Assembly (NCBI GenBank): GCA_020846975.1
Contig: JADLCX010000037.1
Coordinates: forward strand, 57,288-121,287
Origin: Phycisphaerales bacterium
Lineage (GTDB): Bacteria; Planctomycetota; Phycisphaerae; Phycisphaerales; UBA1924
Reading direction: 5' to 3'
Length of the DNA stretch: 64,000 bases
The notes beneath the pieces are model-generated. The model saw only the letters and a list, made by a program, of their open reading frames with translations, was not told the origin of the DNA and made no database searches. Of the stretch, positions 43,541-52,146 are shown in pieces (positions within the stretch are counted from its first letter, which is position 1; the number at the start of each line of letters is the position of its first letter). Both the position numbers and the translations under genes were made by a program.

Positions 43541-43905
43541 AACACACACTCTTGCTGATCGCGGCGTTCACCTTGTTGGTTGTGGCCATCCAGTCGCAGG
43601 CCGCGTGCTACATGCTGCTCAACGGCGAGTGCTGCGCCTCCAAGGGTCGTCCCAAGTCGATCCCATGCGGGACTGCTACGTGTTGGGACGAACTTGATCA
43701 CGACGACCCTTACGACTACGCCGTACCGGCCCCGCCGATGCAGTTCGGAGAGACCGACATTGATACTGGCAGTTGGTCTTGGTGCAAGTGGAGATCCCCG
43801 GTGTGCAAACCTACGAATCCACCACACTGCGAATGGCCTGTCATGCAGTACGAGAGCGGGTGTAGCAACACGGTTTTGGACGGCTCAACCTGCAGTGGAT
43901 CGTGA
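43537..43905 (+). CDS. Small secreted cysteine-rich protein (low-G+C operon, gene 2)
   Basis: 122 residues. The ATG at 43537 overlaps the previous stop, and the signal peptide is MKHTLLLIAAFTLLVVAIQS, cut near QAA. The mature protein, about 100 residues, has ten cysteines (ACY, ECC, IPC, ATCW, SWCKW, PVC, PHC, SGC, STC), an even number suited to five disulfides, and several Trp. There is no CxxC heme motif and no known domain. The next gene encodes a MauE/DoxX-like membrane protein; in methylamine dehydrogenase clusters MauE helps form the disulfides of the small, cysteine-rich MauA. I infer a client-helper pair here, without claiming that this is MauA. Confidence 0.65.
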   Translation: MKHTLLLIAAFTLLVVAIQSQAACYMLLNGECCASKGRPKSIPCGTATCWDELDHDDPYDYAVPAPPMQFGETDIDTGSWSWCKWRSPVCKPTNPPHCEWPVMQYESGCSNTVLDGSTCSGS

Positions 43906-43914
43906 GCCTCCACC

Positions 43915-44340
43915 ATGTCGTGTCGACTACTTTTGGCCTGGGTGCCGATGCTTTACATCTTTGTCGTCGGCTTGCTCAAGCTTTTACACCCAGATCGCTT
44001 CTTTGTTGCTCTGGCTTCGTGGAAGTCAATTCCCAGTGTGACAACACCTTATATCGTAGCCATCGTGCCCCTTGCGGAACTTGCTGTAAGTCTAGCATGG
44101 ATATTTGGAATTCAAAGAACAGCATGTCAGCTAGTTGCACTAGTCAGCATCTCGGTGTTTTCGCTTTCTTACCTCGACCACCTTGCGAGATATGGTATCC
44201 CGCACTGTGGCTGTACAGGGGTTGAGATCACATGGCTCGAGAGCCCTCTGTTTGTCGTTACTCGAAACTCAGTGCTGGTGATCCTGCTCTTTGCGTCGCT
44301 ATGCGGCGCGGGTTCTCGCTTGTCGAAGCCGTCGCGGTGA
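43915..44340 (+). CDS. MauE/DoxX-like redox-associated membrane protein (low-G+C operon, gene 3)
   Basis: 141 residues with four predicted membrane helices: LLAWVPMLYIFVVGLLKLL, TPYIVAIVPLAELAVSLAWI, ACQLVALVSISVFSLSYL and SPLFVVTRNSVLVILLFASL. The family signature GLLKLLHPDRFFVAL, the PLAELAVSL helix and the loop GIPHCGCTG before VTRNSVL fit MauE/DoxX proteins (CGCFG ... RN/RD). These membrane proteins supply oxidising or reducing equivalents for disulfides outside the cytoplasm. Position directly after a 10-cysteine secreted protein suggests its substrate. Codon use is A/T-rich for this genome. Its 3' end overlaps the next gene by 40 bases. Confidence 0.75.
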   Translation: MSCRLLLAWVPMLYIFVVGLLKLLHPDRFFVALASWKSIPSVTTPYIVAIVPLAELAVSLAWIFGIQRTACQLVALVSISVFSLSYLDHLARYGIPHCGCTGVEITWLESPLFVVTRNSVLVILLFASLCGAGSRLSKPSR

Positions 44341-45005
44341 TCGCGGTTGTCACGGTGCTTCTGGCACTAGTCGCGCCATCGCTCTTGAGGTCCAGTGCAT
44401 CGGCTCGCGATCTCGATGCGGTTTCCAAGTGTGCCCAACACACCCAGGTGTTGATGCTGTATCGCGGAGACTACCTCGATGTTTTTCCCTTTTTAACCGA
44501 CCCGTCTGGCGCGACTGTTTCGGTTCAGTGCTGCGGCTTCGACGCAGTCGAGGCCACCTATTTTGATGCAGCGTACTATTGGAACATCTCGCTCGCTGAC
44601 ACATACTACGATGGGGATTGCATGTCAATGTTTCACGCGCGGCATCAACCCGGCACTCGCTGGAACGCCTGGCGATACCCGCTCGCATTCATTACACGCC
44701 CGGAGTACTGGAATCAGTCGTTGCGACTTTCGCCTCCTCAGCAGTTTCGACCGACATTTGGAAGTGATGTTAGCTTTCCCTCTACCAAAGCGTCGGTTGT
44801 CGAGGTCTTACTCGAGGGCCACACCGGTCGATCAGCCGTGGGGTTCTGTGACGGCCGGGCAGCTCGATTGAGTACTTTGTCTCCTACGGACCCTGCCTTG
44901 GATGTATCCCCCACAGGTACTTTTCCTACATGGGAACGGGCAGTTCACTGGCAGAGCACGTTTGGGGTGACCCGCGATGGCGTTCGCGGTCGAGACGTGC
45001 GATAG
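44301..45005 (+). CDS. Type II pseudopilin-like protein (low-G+C operon, gene 4)
   Basis: 234 residues from the ATG at 44301, inside the end of the mauE-like gene. It has a short prepilin leader MRRG^FSLVEAVAVIAVVTV, so the Phe+1/Glu+5 rule is met, and the helix continues LLALVAPSLLRSSASARDLD. The globular part has cysteines (SKCAQHT, QCCGFD, GDCMSM, VGFCDG) and ends with a GFCDGRA stretch, corresponding to the DGH tail of the pseudopilin at 29.1 kb. It needs a prepilin peptidase and a secretion or pilus motor, none of which is in the island. Upstream ATGs would place the leader too far from the start. Confidence 0.78.
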   Translation: MRRGFSLVEAVAVIAVVTVLLALVAPSLLRSSASARDLDAVSKCAQHTQVLMLYRGDYLDVFPFLTDPSGATVSVQCCGFDAVEATYFDAAYYWNISLADTYYDGDCMSMFHARHQPGTRWNAWRYPLAFITRPEYWNQSLRLSPPQQFRPTFGSDVSFPSTKASVVEVLLEGHTGRSAVGFCDGRAARLSTLSPTDPALDVSPTGTFPTWERAVHWQSTFGVTRDGVRGRDVR

Positions 45006-45013
45006 ACTCGTCC

Positions 45014-45766
45014 ATGTCCTTCGGCCTCGCACGCGACCGCGAACTCTCCGACACCGGCATCGGCATCACCCCCGTCGAACTGCCCCCGCTCCCCGACTCG
45101 ATCCTCACCGATCGCGAGTCCGGTCGCATCGACCCGCGCGCGTGGTTCGCCGATCCCGCCCTCCCCTTCGAGATCGAGATCGGCGTCGGCAAGGGCACCT
45201 TCCTCGTCAACCACGCGCCGAAAAACCGCGACACCAACTTCCTCGGCATCGAGTGGGCCCACGAGTTCTACCTCTACGCCGCCGACCGCCTCCGACGCCG
45301 CGCCGCGGCCGAGTCCCTGCGAAACGTCCGCCTTCTCCACGGCAACGCCGTCGATTTCCTCAAGTGGCGCGTGCCCGCCACCATCGTCCGCGTCATCCAC
45401 CTGTACTTCTCCGACCCCTGGCCCAAGACCAAGCACCACAAGAACCGCGTGATGCAGAACGAGTTCCTCGCCGAAGCCTGGCGCGTGCTCACACCCGGCG
45501 GCGAGCTCCGCATCGTCACCGACCACGATGAACTCTGGGCCTGGAACCTCGAACACATCGCCCGCTGGACAAGCCCCGACCTGTCCACGAACCTCGGCGT
45601 CCCGCACTCGCGGCTGCCCGTTCTGACCGCCGCGCCCTTCGCCCGCGAAGCCTTCACGCCGCCCGAGTGGGTCGGCGAAGGCCAGCTCGTCGGCACCAAC
45701 TACGAGCGCAAGTTCCAGCGCGATGACCGCCCCGCCCACGCCTGCGTCCTCCGCAAGCTGGCCTGA
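45014..45766 (+). CDS. trmB: tRNA (guanine(46)-N7)-methyltransferase
   Basis: 250 residues from the ATG at 45014, nine bases after the pseudopilin stop. TrmB uses S-adenosylmethionine to methylate G46 of tRNA. Motifs: [15 protein letters not shown] (SAM site), [10 protein letters not shown], the family-defining [36 protein letters not shown], and the C-terminal [12 protein letters not shown]+C-rich codon use returns here, so this gene marks the right side of the island. Confidence 0.95.
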   Translation: MSFGLARDRELSDTGIGITPVELPPLPDSILTDRESGRIDPRAWFADPALPFEIEIGVGKGTFLVNHAPKNRDTNFLGIEWAHEFYLYAADRLRRRAAAESLRNVRLLHGNAVDFLKWRVPATIVRVIHLYFSDPWPKTKHHKNRVMQNEFLAEAWRVLTPGGELRIVTDHDELWAWNLEHIARWTSPDLSTNLGVPHSRLPVLTAAPFAREAFTPPEWVGEGQLVGTNYERKFQRDDRPAHACVLRKLA

Positions 45767-45983
45767 CGCGGTTATCGCACCTCTCCCACCCCTCTCGCTC
45801 CGACCTTCGCACACCCTCCGTCAAGCCGGGCCGCGCACCGGTCGATCCAAGCATTCGACTTCTGCCGGACGTCCGCGACCGACGCCGCGTGCCGCACCGC
45901 CCCCTCCCCCCACTCTCGCGGCGGGCGCGTGCGCGGCCGATGCCGCGCCACGCTCCCCGTGCGTGTTCCAGACGGAGAGCCCG

Positions 45984-48338
45984 TTGAACATTCACACCAC
46001 CGACAAGCCTTCCGGCCCCCGCGCGAGCAACGCCCCCGCGCGCCGAGGACCCGGCCCCACAACCCCGGTCTGGCGGGTCGTCGCCATCGGCGTGCTCCTG
46101 GTCGTTTGCCTGCTGGTCTCCTTCGGCGCCTCGCTCTCGGCCGAGCACCGCGCGGTCGCCGTCGCCCGACATGTCGGCGACACCTCGCAATCGGTCTGCG
46201 ACACCCTCGACCACTGGGTCAACGCCCTGATCGACGATGCCGACGCCGCGCTCGCGGGGCACGAGACCGACCACGAGTCCGCCGACATGCGCGTGCTCGG
46301 CCGCGTGCTCTTCGAGCGTGCCCGCTCGCTCGAAGGCCTGGGTGTCGATTGGTTCGAGCTCCGCTTCCGCCTCAACGACCTCACGCTCCCCCTCGCCCGG
46401 CTCGACGCCACCGCCCAGTCCTGCCGCGAATGGTCCGCGCAGGCCCACCGCACCAACGACGGCTGGGCCGAGTCGGCCGGCCGCGCCCGCGGAACGCTCG
46501 CACGCCTCCAGACGCTCGCTCGCGGATCGCCCCAGCCCGACACGCACCTCCACGCCGACCTCATCGAACTCACCCTCATCCTCGAACGCCTCATCGCCGC
46601 CGAAAGCCCCGACGCCCTCGGCGCGATCGCCGAGCAGCAGGCCGCGCCCTTGCTCGCACGCATCGATCGGCTTCTCGACGGCACGCCAGACCAACCCACT
46701 CAGGACCACCAGACCGCCCGCGCCCTTCGCGACGAACTCCACCAAGCGATCCTCGGCCGGCCCGCCGACGCGCCGTCAAGCCGCGATCCCCTCGCACCCG
46801 GCGCCGACGGCCTCGTCCACGCCGTCGCCGCTCGCCTCGAGGCCCAGCGAGCCCTCTTCGAGCTCCGCGGCCAACTCGCCCAGTGCGCCTCGCAGGTCCA
46901 TTCCGCCAAGTCCGGGTTCCTCGCCTCCGCCGCGCGGCTCGAAGCCGCCACCACCGCCCAGGTCGAACACTCCACCACCCTCGCGTGGTTCGTGCTCGTC
47001 GGTGTCGGGGTCGTTGGCCTCATCGGCTACCTCATCCTCGGCCGCGGCGTCGCCAGCCAGGTCCTCGCGCAGGCCCGCCAGGTCGAGGCCTCCAACCGCG
47101 ACCTCGACGCCGCCCACCGCCGGCTCAGCCACGCCAAAGACGCCGCCGAAGCCGCCAACCAGTACAAGACCGACTTCCTCGCCAATATGAGCCACGAGAT
47201 CCGCACGCCCATGACGGCCATCCTCGGCTACTCCGAACTCCTCGCCGACCCGCTCCTCCCGCCGCCCCAGCGAGACGAGTGCCTCACCACCATCCGCCGC
47301 AACGGCGAGCACCTGCTCACCATCATCAACGACATCCTCGACATCTCCAAGATCGAGGCCGGCGCGATGACCGTCGAGTCCGTCCCCACCGAGCCCCGCG
47401 CCATCGTCGAGCAGGTCTGCTCGCTCATGCGCGTCCGCGCCGCCGCCCGGAACATCACCCTCGACGCGCGAGTCGCCGACGCCGTGCCCGACGCCGTCGC
47501 CGCCGACCCCACCCGCCTCCGCCAGATCCTCATCAACCTCGTCGGCAACGCCATCAAGTTCACCGACACCGGCGGCGTCACCATCCTCGCCGACTACGCG
47601 CCATCGCCCGACCCCGCCGCGCCCGCTCGCCTCACCATCGCGGTCGCCGACACCGGCATCGGAATGGACCAGCGGCAGGTCGAACGCCTCTTCACGCCCT
47701 TCACCCAGGCCGATTCCTCCACCACCCGCCACTTCGGCGGCACGGGCCTCGGCCTGGCGATCTCCAAGCGCCTGGCCGCGATGATGAACGGCGACCTCGC
47801 CGTCCGCTCCGACCCGGGCAAGGGCTCGACCTTCACGCTCACGCTCGACACGCGCCCGGTCGAACGACCCGTGCCGGCACCCGCGCCCGCTTCCTCGGCT
47901 TGCCCCGCCGCGACCGCGTCCCCGCAGACGCAACCTCTCCACGGCCGCCGAATCCTCCTCGTCGAAGACGGCCTCGACAACCAGCGCCTGTTCTCCCACC
48001 ACCTCCGCAAGGCCGGCGCCCATGTCGAGATCGCCGACAACGGCCGTGCCGCCGTCGATCTGCTCACGCGGCCCGACGCCCCGCGCTTCGACGTGATCTT
48101 CATGGATGTGCAGATGCCGCTCATGGACGGCTACGAGGCGGCGCGGCGGCTCCGCGCCTTCGGCCTGACCACGCCCATCATCGCCCTCACCGCCCACGCC
48201 ATGAGCGAAGATCGTGCCCGCTGTCTCGCCGCGGGATGCACCGACTTCCTCACCAAGCCCGTGGATAAGGTGCTCCTGGTCGAAACGGCCCGCCGATTCG
48301 CCACCTTGCCCGCCACACAAACCGCCACCGCCGCCTGA
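45984..48338 (+). CDS. Hybrid sensor histidine kinase with C-terminal receiver domain
   Basis: 784 residues. The TTG at 45984 has GGAGAG five bases upstream; GTG at 45963 is an alternative. Two membrane segments ([20 protein letters not shown] near 30; [20 protein letters not shown] near 335) flank a roughly 290-residue helical sensor domain of no known type. Then come a coiled linker, the HisKA box [20 protein letters not shown] with the phospho-accepting His, and the HATPase boxes ([44 protein letters not shown]). The receiver domain has [14 protein letters not shown], the phospho-accepting Asp in [18 protein letters not shown], and the conserved Lys in FLTKPVDK. There is no output domain, so it must signal to another protein. 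No adjacent regulator gene. Confidence 0.92.
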   Translation: MNIHTTDKPSGPRASNAPARRGPGPTTPVWRVVAIGVLLVVCLLVSFGASLSAEHRAVAVARHVGDTSQSVCDTLDHWVNALIDDADAALAGHETDHESADMRVLGRVLFERARSLEGLGVDWFELRFRLNDLTLPLARLDATAQSCREWSAQAHRTNDGWAESAGRARGTLARLQTLARGSPQPDTHLHADLIELTLILERLIAAESPDALGAIAEQQAAPLLARIDRLLDGTPDQPTQDHQTARALRDELHQAILGRPADAPSSRDPLAPGADGLVHAVAARLEAQRALFELRGQLAQCASQVHSAKSGFLASAARLEAATTAQVEHSTTLAWFVLVGVGVVGLIGYLILGRGVASQVLAQARQVEASNRDLDAAHRRLSHAKDAAEAANQYKTDFLANMSHEIRTPMTAILGYSELLADPLLPPPQRDECLTTIRRNGEHLLTIINDILDISKIEAGAMTVESVPTEPRAIVEQVCSLMRVRAAARNITLDARVADAVPDAVAADPTRLRQILINLVGNAIKFTDTGGVTILADYAPSPDPAAPARLTIAVADTGIGMDQRQVERLFTPFTQADSSTTRHFGGTGLGLAISKRLAAMMNGDLAVRSDPGKGSTFTLTLDTRPVERPVPAPAPASSACPAATASPQTQPLHGRRILLVEDGLDNQRLFSHHLRKAGAHVEIADNGRAAVDLLTRPDAPRFDVIFMDVQMPLMDGYEAARRLRAFGLTTPIIALTAHAMSEDRARCLAAGCTDFLTKPVDKVLLVETARRFATLPATQTATAA

Positions 48339-48388
48339 GCCGCGGCCGGCCCCGCGTTCCACGTCCCCGCTTCCGAGTTTCAAGCAAG

Positions 48389-48463
48389 GGTGGCTGACGG
48401 GACTCGAACCCGCGACCCCGAGAATCACAATCTCGTGCTCTAACCAACTGAGCTACAGCCACC
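48389..48463 (-). tRNA. tRNA-His (GTG anticodon)
   Basis: On the minus strand a full cloverleaf: acceptor GTGGCTG/CAGCCAC, D arm GCTCAGTTGGTTAGAGC, anticodon arm CGAGA-TTGTGAT-TCTCG with anticodon GTG, and T arm GCGGG-TTCGAGT-CCCGT. A G before the acceptor pairs with C73, the G-1:C73 identity pair of tRNA-His. CCA is not encoded. Confidence 0.95.
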
Positions 48464-48574
48464 ATCGTCCCCAACGTCTCCATTGGGGCCTGTACGATAG
48501 GACGGGTGCGCGCGCACGGTCTCCCGGATCGCCCCGGCGCGTGCCGCCCGAGCAATCACCCGGATTCTCCACCA

Positions 48575-48603
48575 CATAACCCATTGACAATCAATGGGTT
48601 ATG
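48575..48603. repeat. Perfect 12-base inverted repeat near tRNA-His
   Basis: CATAACCCATTG, loop ACAAT, then CAATGGGTTATG. The arms are exact complements. It could be a hairpin at the serA 3' end (reading minus strand), an attachment-site remnant beside a tRNA, or a protein-binding site. Confidence 0.7.
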
Positions 48604-48634
48604 GAAATACCACACAAAATGCGATCATGCCCTT

Positions 48635-48660
48635 GCATACCAAACAAAAATCTGGTATGC
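48635..48660. repeat. Perfect 8-base inverted repeat with A-rich loop
   Basis: GCATACCA, a 10-base A-rich loop, then TGGTATGC. It lies 31 bases after the 12-base inverted repeat, in the same AT-rich patch. Confidence 0.6.
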
Positions 48661-48742
48661 TGTTCATGTTTCTTTCGGTCATCGCTTCCACGGCCCAGAG
48701 GGGGGTCCCATGCCACGACAGTTCTCGGCCCGACCGGCCGGC

Positions 48743-50026
48743 TCACCACAGCATCCGCACGCGCAGGGTCTCCGGGATCGCACGCAGCCGCTCGGTGATC
48801 CGCCCCGCATCGGTCGGATCGACATCCAGAACCACGTACCCAATATCCGCGTTGGTCTGCAGGTACTCGGCCGCGATGTTCGCCCCGAGTTCCGCGATGA
48901 TCCCGTGCATCTTGCTCAGGACGCCCGGCACGTTCTGGTGAAAGTGCAGGATGCGGTGCCGCCTCGACCTCGCCGCGTGCGTCTCCAGCGTCTCCGCGTC
49001 GATCGATGGGGCGCTCCACTGCTCCGGCAACTCTACCTGCGGCACGTTCACGGCCGTCGTCGTGCTCCCGTTGTTGATGAACTTCGCCAACTTGCCCGCG
49101 ACATCCTCCGCGATCGCCGCCTGAGCCTCTTCCGTGCTCCCGCCCACGTGCGGCGTCAGGATCACGTTGCCCAGCCCCCGCACCTCGCTGCTGAATGTCT
49201 CGCCCGCCACCGCGGGCTCGTTGGGAAAGACATCCAGCGCGGCCCCGCTCAGGCGTCCGGACTTCAACGCCGCGGCCAGCGCCCCCATGTCCACCACGCT
49301 CCCCCGCGCGTTGTTGATCAGGTACGCCCTCTCTCGCATCTTCTCGATCTGCTTCGCGCCGATCATCCGCTCGGTCGCCTTCGTCGCCGGCACGTGCAGG
49401 CTCACCACATCGCTCGCGCCCAGCAACTCATCCAGCGACCGCGCCGAGCGCGCGTTCCCCAACGGCAGCACGCTCAGGACATCGAAATACACCACCCGCA
49501 TCCCCATCGACTCGGCCAGCACGCTGACCTGCGACCCGATCCGCCCGTAACCCACGATCCCCAGCGTCCGCCCGCGCACCTCGTGCGCACCCGCGGCCGA
49601 CTTGTCCCACTTCCCCTCGTGCATCTGCGCGCTCTTGTCCAGCAGCCGCCGGTGCAGAGCCACGATCTCCGCGATCGTCAGTTCCGCCACCGACCGCGTG
49701 TTGCTGAACGGCGAGTTGAACACCGGCACCCCCGCGTGGCACGCCTCCCGCAGGTCCACCTGGTTGGTCCCGATGCAGAAACACCCCACCGCCAGAAGCC
49801 GCGGCGAGGCCTTCAAGACATCGCCCTTCACCTGCGACCCGCTCCGGATCCCCACCGCGTGCGCCTCGCGGATCGCCTCGACCAGTTCCCGCCCCTCCAG
49901 CGCCTTCTTGTGCGACTCGACCCTGAACCCCTCCGCGCTCAACATCTCCACCGCGCGAGCATGGATGTTCTCGAGGAGAACGACGCGGACTTTGTCTTTG
50001 GGAAACGACGTTTGCAATGTTGACAC
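48743..50026 (-). CDS. serA: D-3-phosphoglycerate dehydrogenase
   Basis: 427 residues from the GTG at 50026, which has GGAG upstream; no ATG fits. SerA oxidises 3-phosphoglycerate in the first step of serine synthesis. It is the shorter, E. coli-like form. The substrate domain has AVGCFCIGTNQVDL and GVPVFNSPFSNTRSVAELTI. The NAD fold has RTLGIVGYGRIGSQVSVLAE, and LINNARGSVVDMGAL and ILTPHVGGSTEEAQ hold the catalytic His. A C-terminal ACT domain (HRILHFHQNVPGVLSKMHGI then AELGANI) suggests feedback control by serine. Its 3' end borders the AT-rich patch with inverted repeats. Confidence 0.95.
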   Translation of the reverse strand: MSTLQTSFPKDKVRVVLLENIHARAVEMLSAEGFRVESHKKALEGRELVEAIREAHAVGIRSGSQVKGDVLKASPRLLAVGCFCIGTNQVDLREACHAGVPVFNSPFSNTRSVAELTIAEIVALHRRLLDKSAQMHEGKWDKSAAGAHEVRGRTLGIVGYGRIGSQVSVLAESMGMRVVYFDVLSVLPLGNARSARSLDELLGASDVVSLHVPATKATERMIGAKQIEKMRERAYLINNARGSVVDMGALAAALKSGRLSGAALDVFPNEPAVAGETFSSEVRGLGNVILTPHVGGSTEEAQAAIAEDVAGKLAKFINNGSTTTAVNVPQVELPEQWSAPSIDAETLETHAARSRRHRILHFHQNVPGVLSKMHGIIAELGANIAAEYLQTNADIGYVVLDVDPTDAGRITERLRAIPETLRVRMLW

Positions 50027-50247
50027 CGATGAATCACTCCGCCCCGACCACACTCTATCGGCCAATCTCCCCGCACGCCAAAGCCCCGTTCGCCGACTCG
50101 CGCCAGGGTCACCGCCACCACCACAACCGCTCCACCGATCACCAACACCATCAGCCCGAAACACAACGCCCACCTCGACCACGCCGGGCAGCGCCCTTCA
50201 TCGGCAACCGAGCCGGCGCTCAGCGCTTCGAGTACGGACTCAAGCAC
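49939..50247 (-). CDS. Possible small membrane protein overlapping the serA start
   Basis: 102 codons from a GTG at 50247. The first 60 residues contain a convincing single membrane helix (WALCFGLMVLVIGGAVVVVA). The last 30 codons overlap serA in another frame and look like shadow sequence. It is kept because the 288-base gap before uppP otherwise holds no gene; the start signal is weak. Confidence 0.25.
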   Translation of the reverse strand: MLESVLEALSAGSVADEGRCPAWSRWALCFGLMVLVIGGAVVVVAVTLARVGERGFGVRGDWPIECGRGGVIHRCQHCKRRFPKTKSASFSSRTSMLARWRC

Positions 50248-50314
50248 AGGGGACGGCGCCCGTCAGCTCCTCACCCCGACACTCCCATCACCCTCTCACC
50301 CTGACAACCCCTCC

Positions 50315-51196
50315 CTACACCCTCACCACGCCCCCCACCACCAACCCCACCAGCGTCGCCGCCAGCACCAGCCTGTACCACCCAAACGGCGTCAACCCGC
50401 TCCGACCCAGAAACCCGACCAGCCACTTCACCGCCACCGCCGCCGACACCATGGCCACGACCAACCCAATCACGATCGGCATCGCGCCCAGCAACTCGAA
50501 CATGTTGGGGTGCCCCGCACCCTCCGGCCCGCGCGAGAGCATGATGTTCTTCGCCAGTTTGTACAGGCACGCCGCGCCGAGCGTCGGCACCCCCAGCAGG
50601 AAACTGAACTCCGCCGCCGCGGCCGGCCTCAGCCGGCAGAAATACCCGCCCGTGATCGTCATCATCGAGCGGCTCGTCCCCGGGATCATCGCGATGCACT
50701 GGAGCAACCCGATGAACAGCGCCTCGTGCGGCCGAAGTTCTTCGACGCCCCTGTCCCCGCCCGCGAATCGCGGCCGCGCCAGCCCGCCGCGACGCCTCTG
50801 GTCCACCACGATCATGTACACCCCGCCCAGGGCGAGCGCACCCGCCACCGGGCCGGTGAAGAACAGCCTCGCCTCCAGCCAGTCATCCAGAAGCGGCCCG
50901 AGCGCGGCCGCGGGCACGAACGCGATGCCCAGGTTCATCAGCAACGCGAACCCCGCGTTGTCCTTGCCGAGCAGCCCGCGCAGCATCTGCACGAACCGCG
51001 ACCAGTACAGCCCGACCACCGCGAGAATCGCCCCGCCCTGGATCACGATGTTGAACGCATCGACCGCGCTCTTGCTCGATGGGCTGTCCAGCCCCAGCAG
51101 GCTCGATGTGATGATGAGGTGCCCGGTCGATGAGATCGGCAGGTACTCGGTCAGCCCTTCGACCACACCGAGAACGGCGGCTTGCAGCGGTGTCAT
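50315..51196 (-). CDS. uppP: Undecaprenyl-diphosphatase UppP (BacA)
   Basis: 293 residues, a multi-helix membrane enzyme that dephosphorylates undecaprenyl diphosphate to recycle the lipid carrier of cell-wall synthesis; overproduction gives bacitracin resistance. The first signature VVEGLTEYLPISSTGHLIIT holds the conserved Glu and Ser; the second, MIPGTSRSMMTITGG, holds the catalytic Arg. Several hydrophobic helices follow (FELLGAMPIVIGLVVAMVSA; LVLAATLVGLVVGGVVRV). The upstream lipoprotein gene ends seven bases before its start, so the two are probably co-transcribed. Its presence fits a peptidoglycan-making planctomycete. Confidence 0.95.
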   Translation of the reverse strand: MTPLQAAVLGVVEGLTEYLPISSTGHLIITSSLLGLDSPSSKSAVDAFNIVIQGGAILAVVGLYWSRFVQMLRGLLGKDNAGFALLMNLGIAFVPAAALGPLLDDWLEARLFFTGPVAGALALGGVYMIVVDQRRRGGLARPRFAGGDRGVEELRPHEALFIGLLQCIAMIPGTSRSMMTITGGYFCRLRPAAAAEFSFLLGVPTLGAACLYKLAKNIMLSRGPEGAGHPNMFELLGAMPIVIGLVVAMVSAAVAVKWLVGFLGRSGLTPFGWYRLVLAATLVGLVVGGVVRV

Positions 51197-51203
51197 GGGC
51201 CGT

Positions 51204-51902
51204 TTACTGCTTTCGCATCCCGCTGATCATCGCTTCCCACGCGCCCTCGTTCTGCGAAATGACCGAGATCGGACCGGTAAACTTGATGTACGCCGAGCCC
51301 TTCGGCCCCTCGATGATCGCCGCGCGGAACCCCGAGTTGGGCATGTCCTTGGCCGGTCCCCCCATCGTCCCGCCCTTGAGCGTGCCATCCATCGAGACCG
51401 TCGTCACCTTGATCCCGCTCACCGTGCGCACCTTGGTGTTGGTCTCTTCAACCGACGCGCCCTCGGGGTTGACAACCTGCTGCCGCCACCGCTCGATGTT
51501 GCTGATCGCATCACCCCCGATGCTCCCGAAGAACGCGACAACCGTCTCGCCCCCGCCGCTGTCGGGCGCGACGACGAACTCCGCGACGCGCATCGAACTC
51601 GATGGCTTGCGGCTCGTCCACGACGTCGGCACGCTCAGGCCCACGCCCGAGACCGTCACGGGCTGGGCCTCGCCGGTCCCCTCCGCCGCGATCCCCGACG
51701 CCTCGTTCTGGTAGTTGACGGCATCCCTCGCCACATCCCGCCCACGCGCGGCCGACTTGCCCAGCAGCGAGCTCGGCGACTCCGCCAGGTTGTTGATCCC
51801 CTGCCCCGTCGCCGAGGCCGGAGGCTTCGAGCTGTCGTCGCAGCCAGTGGCTAGACCGGCGATCGAGAGCAACAACGTGATGGACGTGATGGTTCTCAGC
51901 AT
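51204..51902 (-). CDS. Lipoprotein of unknown function
   Basis: 232 residues from the ATG at 51902. The signal peptide (TITSITLLLSIAGLATGC region) ends with a lipobox, so the Cys at about position 21 should be lipidated. A Ser/Ala-rich linker precedes a domain with VSGVGLSVPTSWTSRKPSSS, RVAEFVVAPDSGGGETVVAF and AAIIEGPKGSAYIKFTGP. This pattern recurs in exported proteins with a membrane-surface beta domain; no name is secure. Its stop lies seven bases before uppP on the same strand. Confidence 0.68.
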   Translation of the reverse strand: MLRTITSITLLLSIAGLATGCDDSSKPPASATGQGINNLAESPSSLLGKSAARGRDVARDAVNYQNEASGIAAEGTGEAQPVTVSGVGLSVPTSWTSRKPSSSMRVAEFVVAPDSGGGETVVAFFGSIGGDAISNIERWRQQVVNPEGASVEETNTKVRTVSGIKVTTVSMDGTLKGGTMGGPAKDMPNSGFRAAIIEGPKGSAYIKFTGPISVISQNEGAWEAMISGMRKQ

Positions 51903-52146
51903 GATGCAAGTGTAGTTCAGTTCGTGACCGCATCGCCAACCGGTTGGAACGAGGCGCAGAGAAGACGGAGGATCTCGCACAGGACACGAGGGGAGACACT
52001 TGAGCATCGCAACCGTCCTGCCTCCCAATCCACTGCGCCCTTGCTTTCTGGTCGATCGCTCGATCACCGAAGAATACTCAGTCTCCACCCCTTCTCTGTG
52101 CTCTTCGTAATCTTCCCTCCGTGTCTCTGTGCTCCGGTCTTTGCCG

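Larger units (their letters stand above)
48464..48742. other. AT-rich patch between tRNA-His and serA
   Basis: About 130 bases (48565-48700) are markedly A/T-richer than the surroundings. They contain two perfect inverted repeats, listed separately, and several possible short ORFs of no merit (for example a Cys-rich 65-codon frame from 48601). No integrase or phage gene is present in the window. Confidence 0.5.

Noticed and set aside
43537..43905. Naming the 10-Cys protein as methylamine dehydrogenase small subunit
   Set aside because: Cysteine number and spacing are only roughly similar, and no large subunit or MauD/MauG gene is present.
45929..48268. 779-codon open frame overlapping the sensor kinase
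   Set aside because: Arg/Pro-rich shadow in another frame of the kinase gene.
48601..48798. 65-codon Cys-rich frame in the AT-rich patch
   Set aside because: No signal peptide or ribosome site, and it runs antisense into the serA 3' end; the cysteines look accidental.
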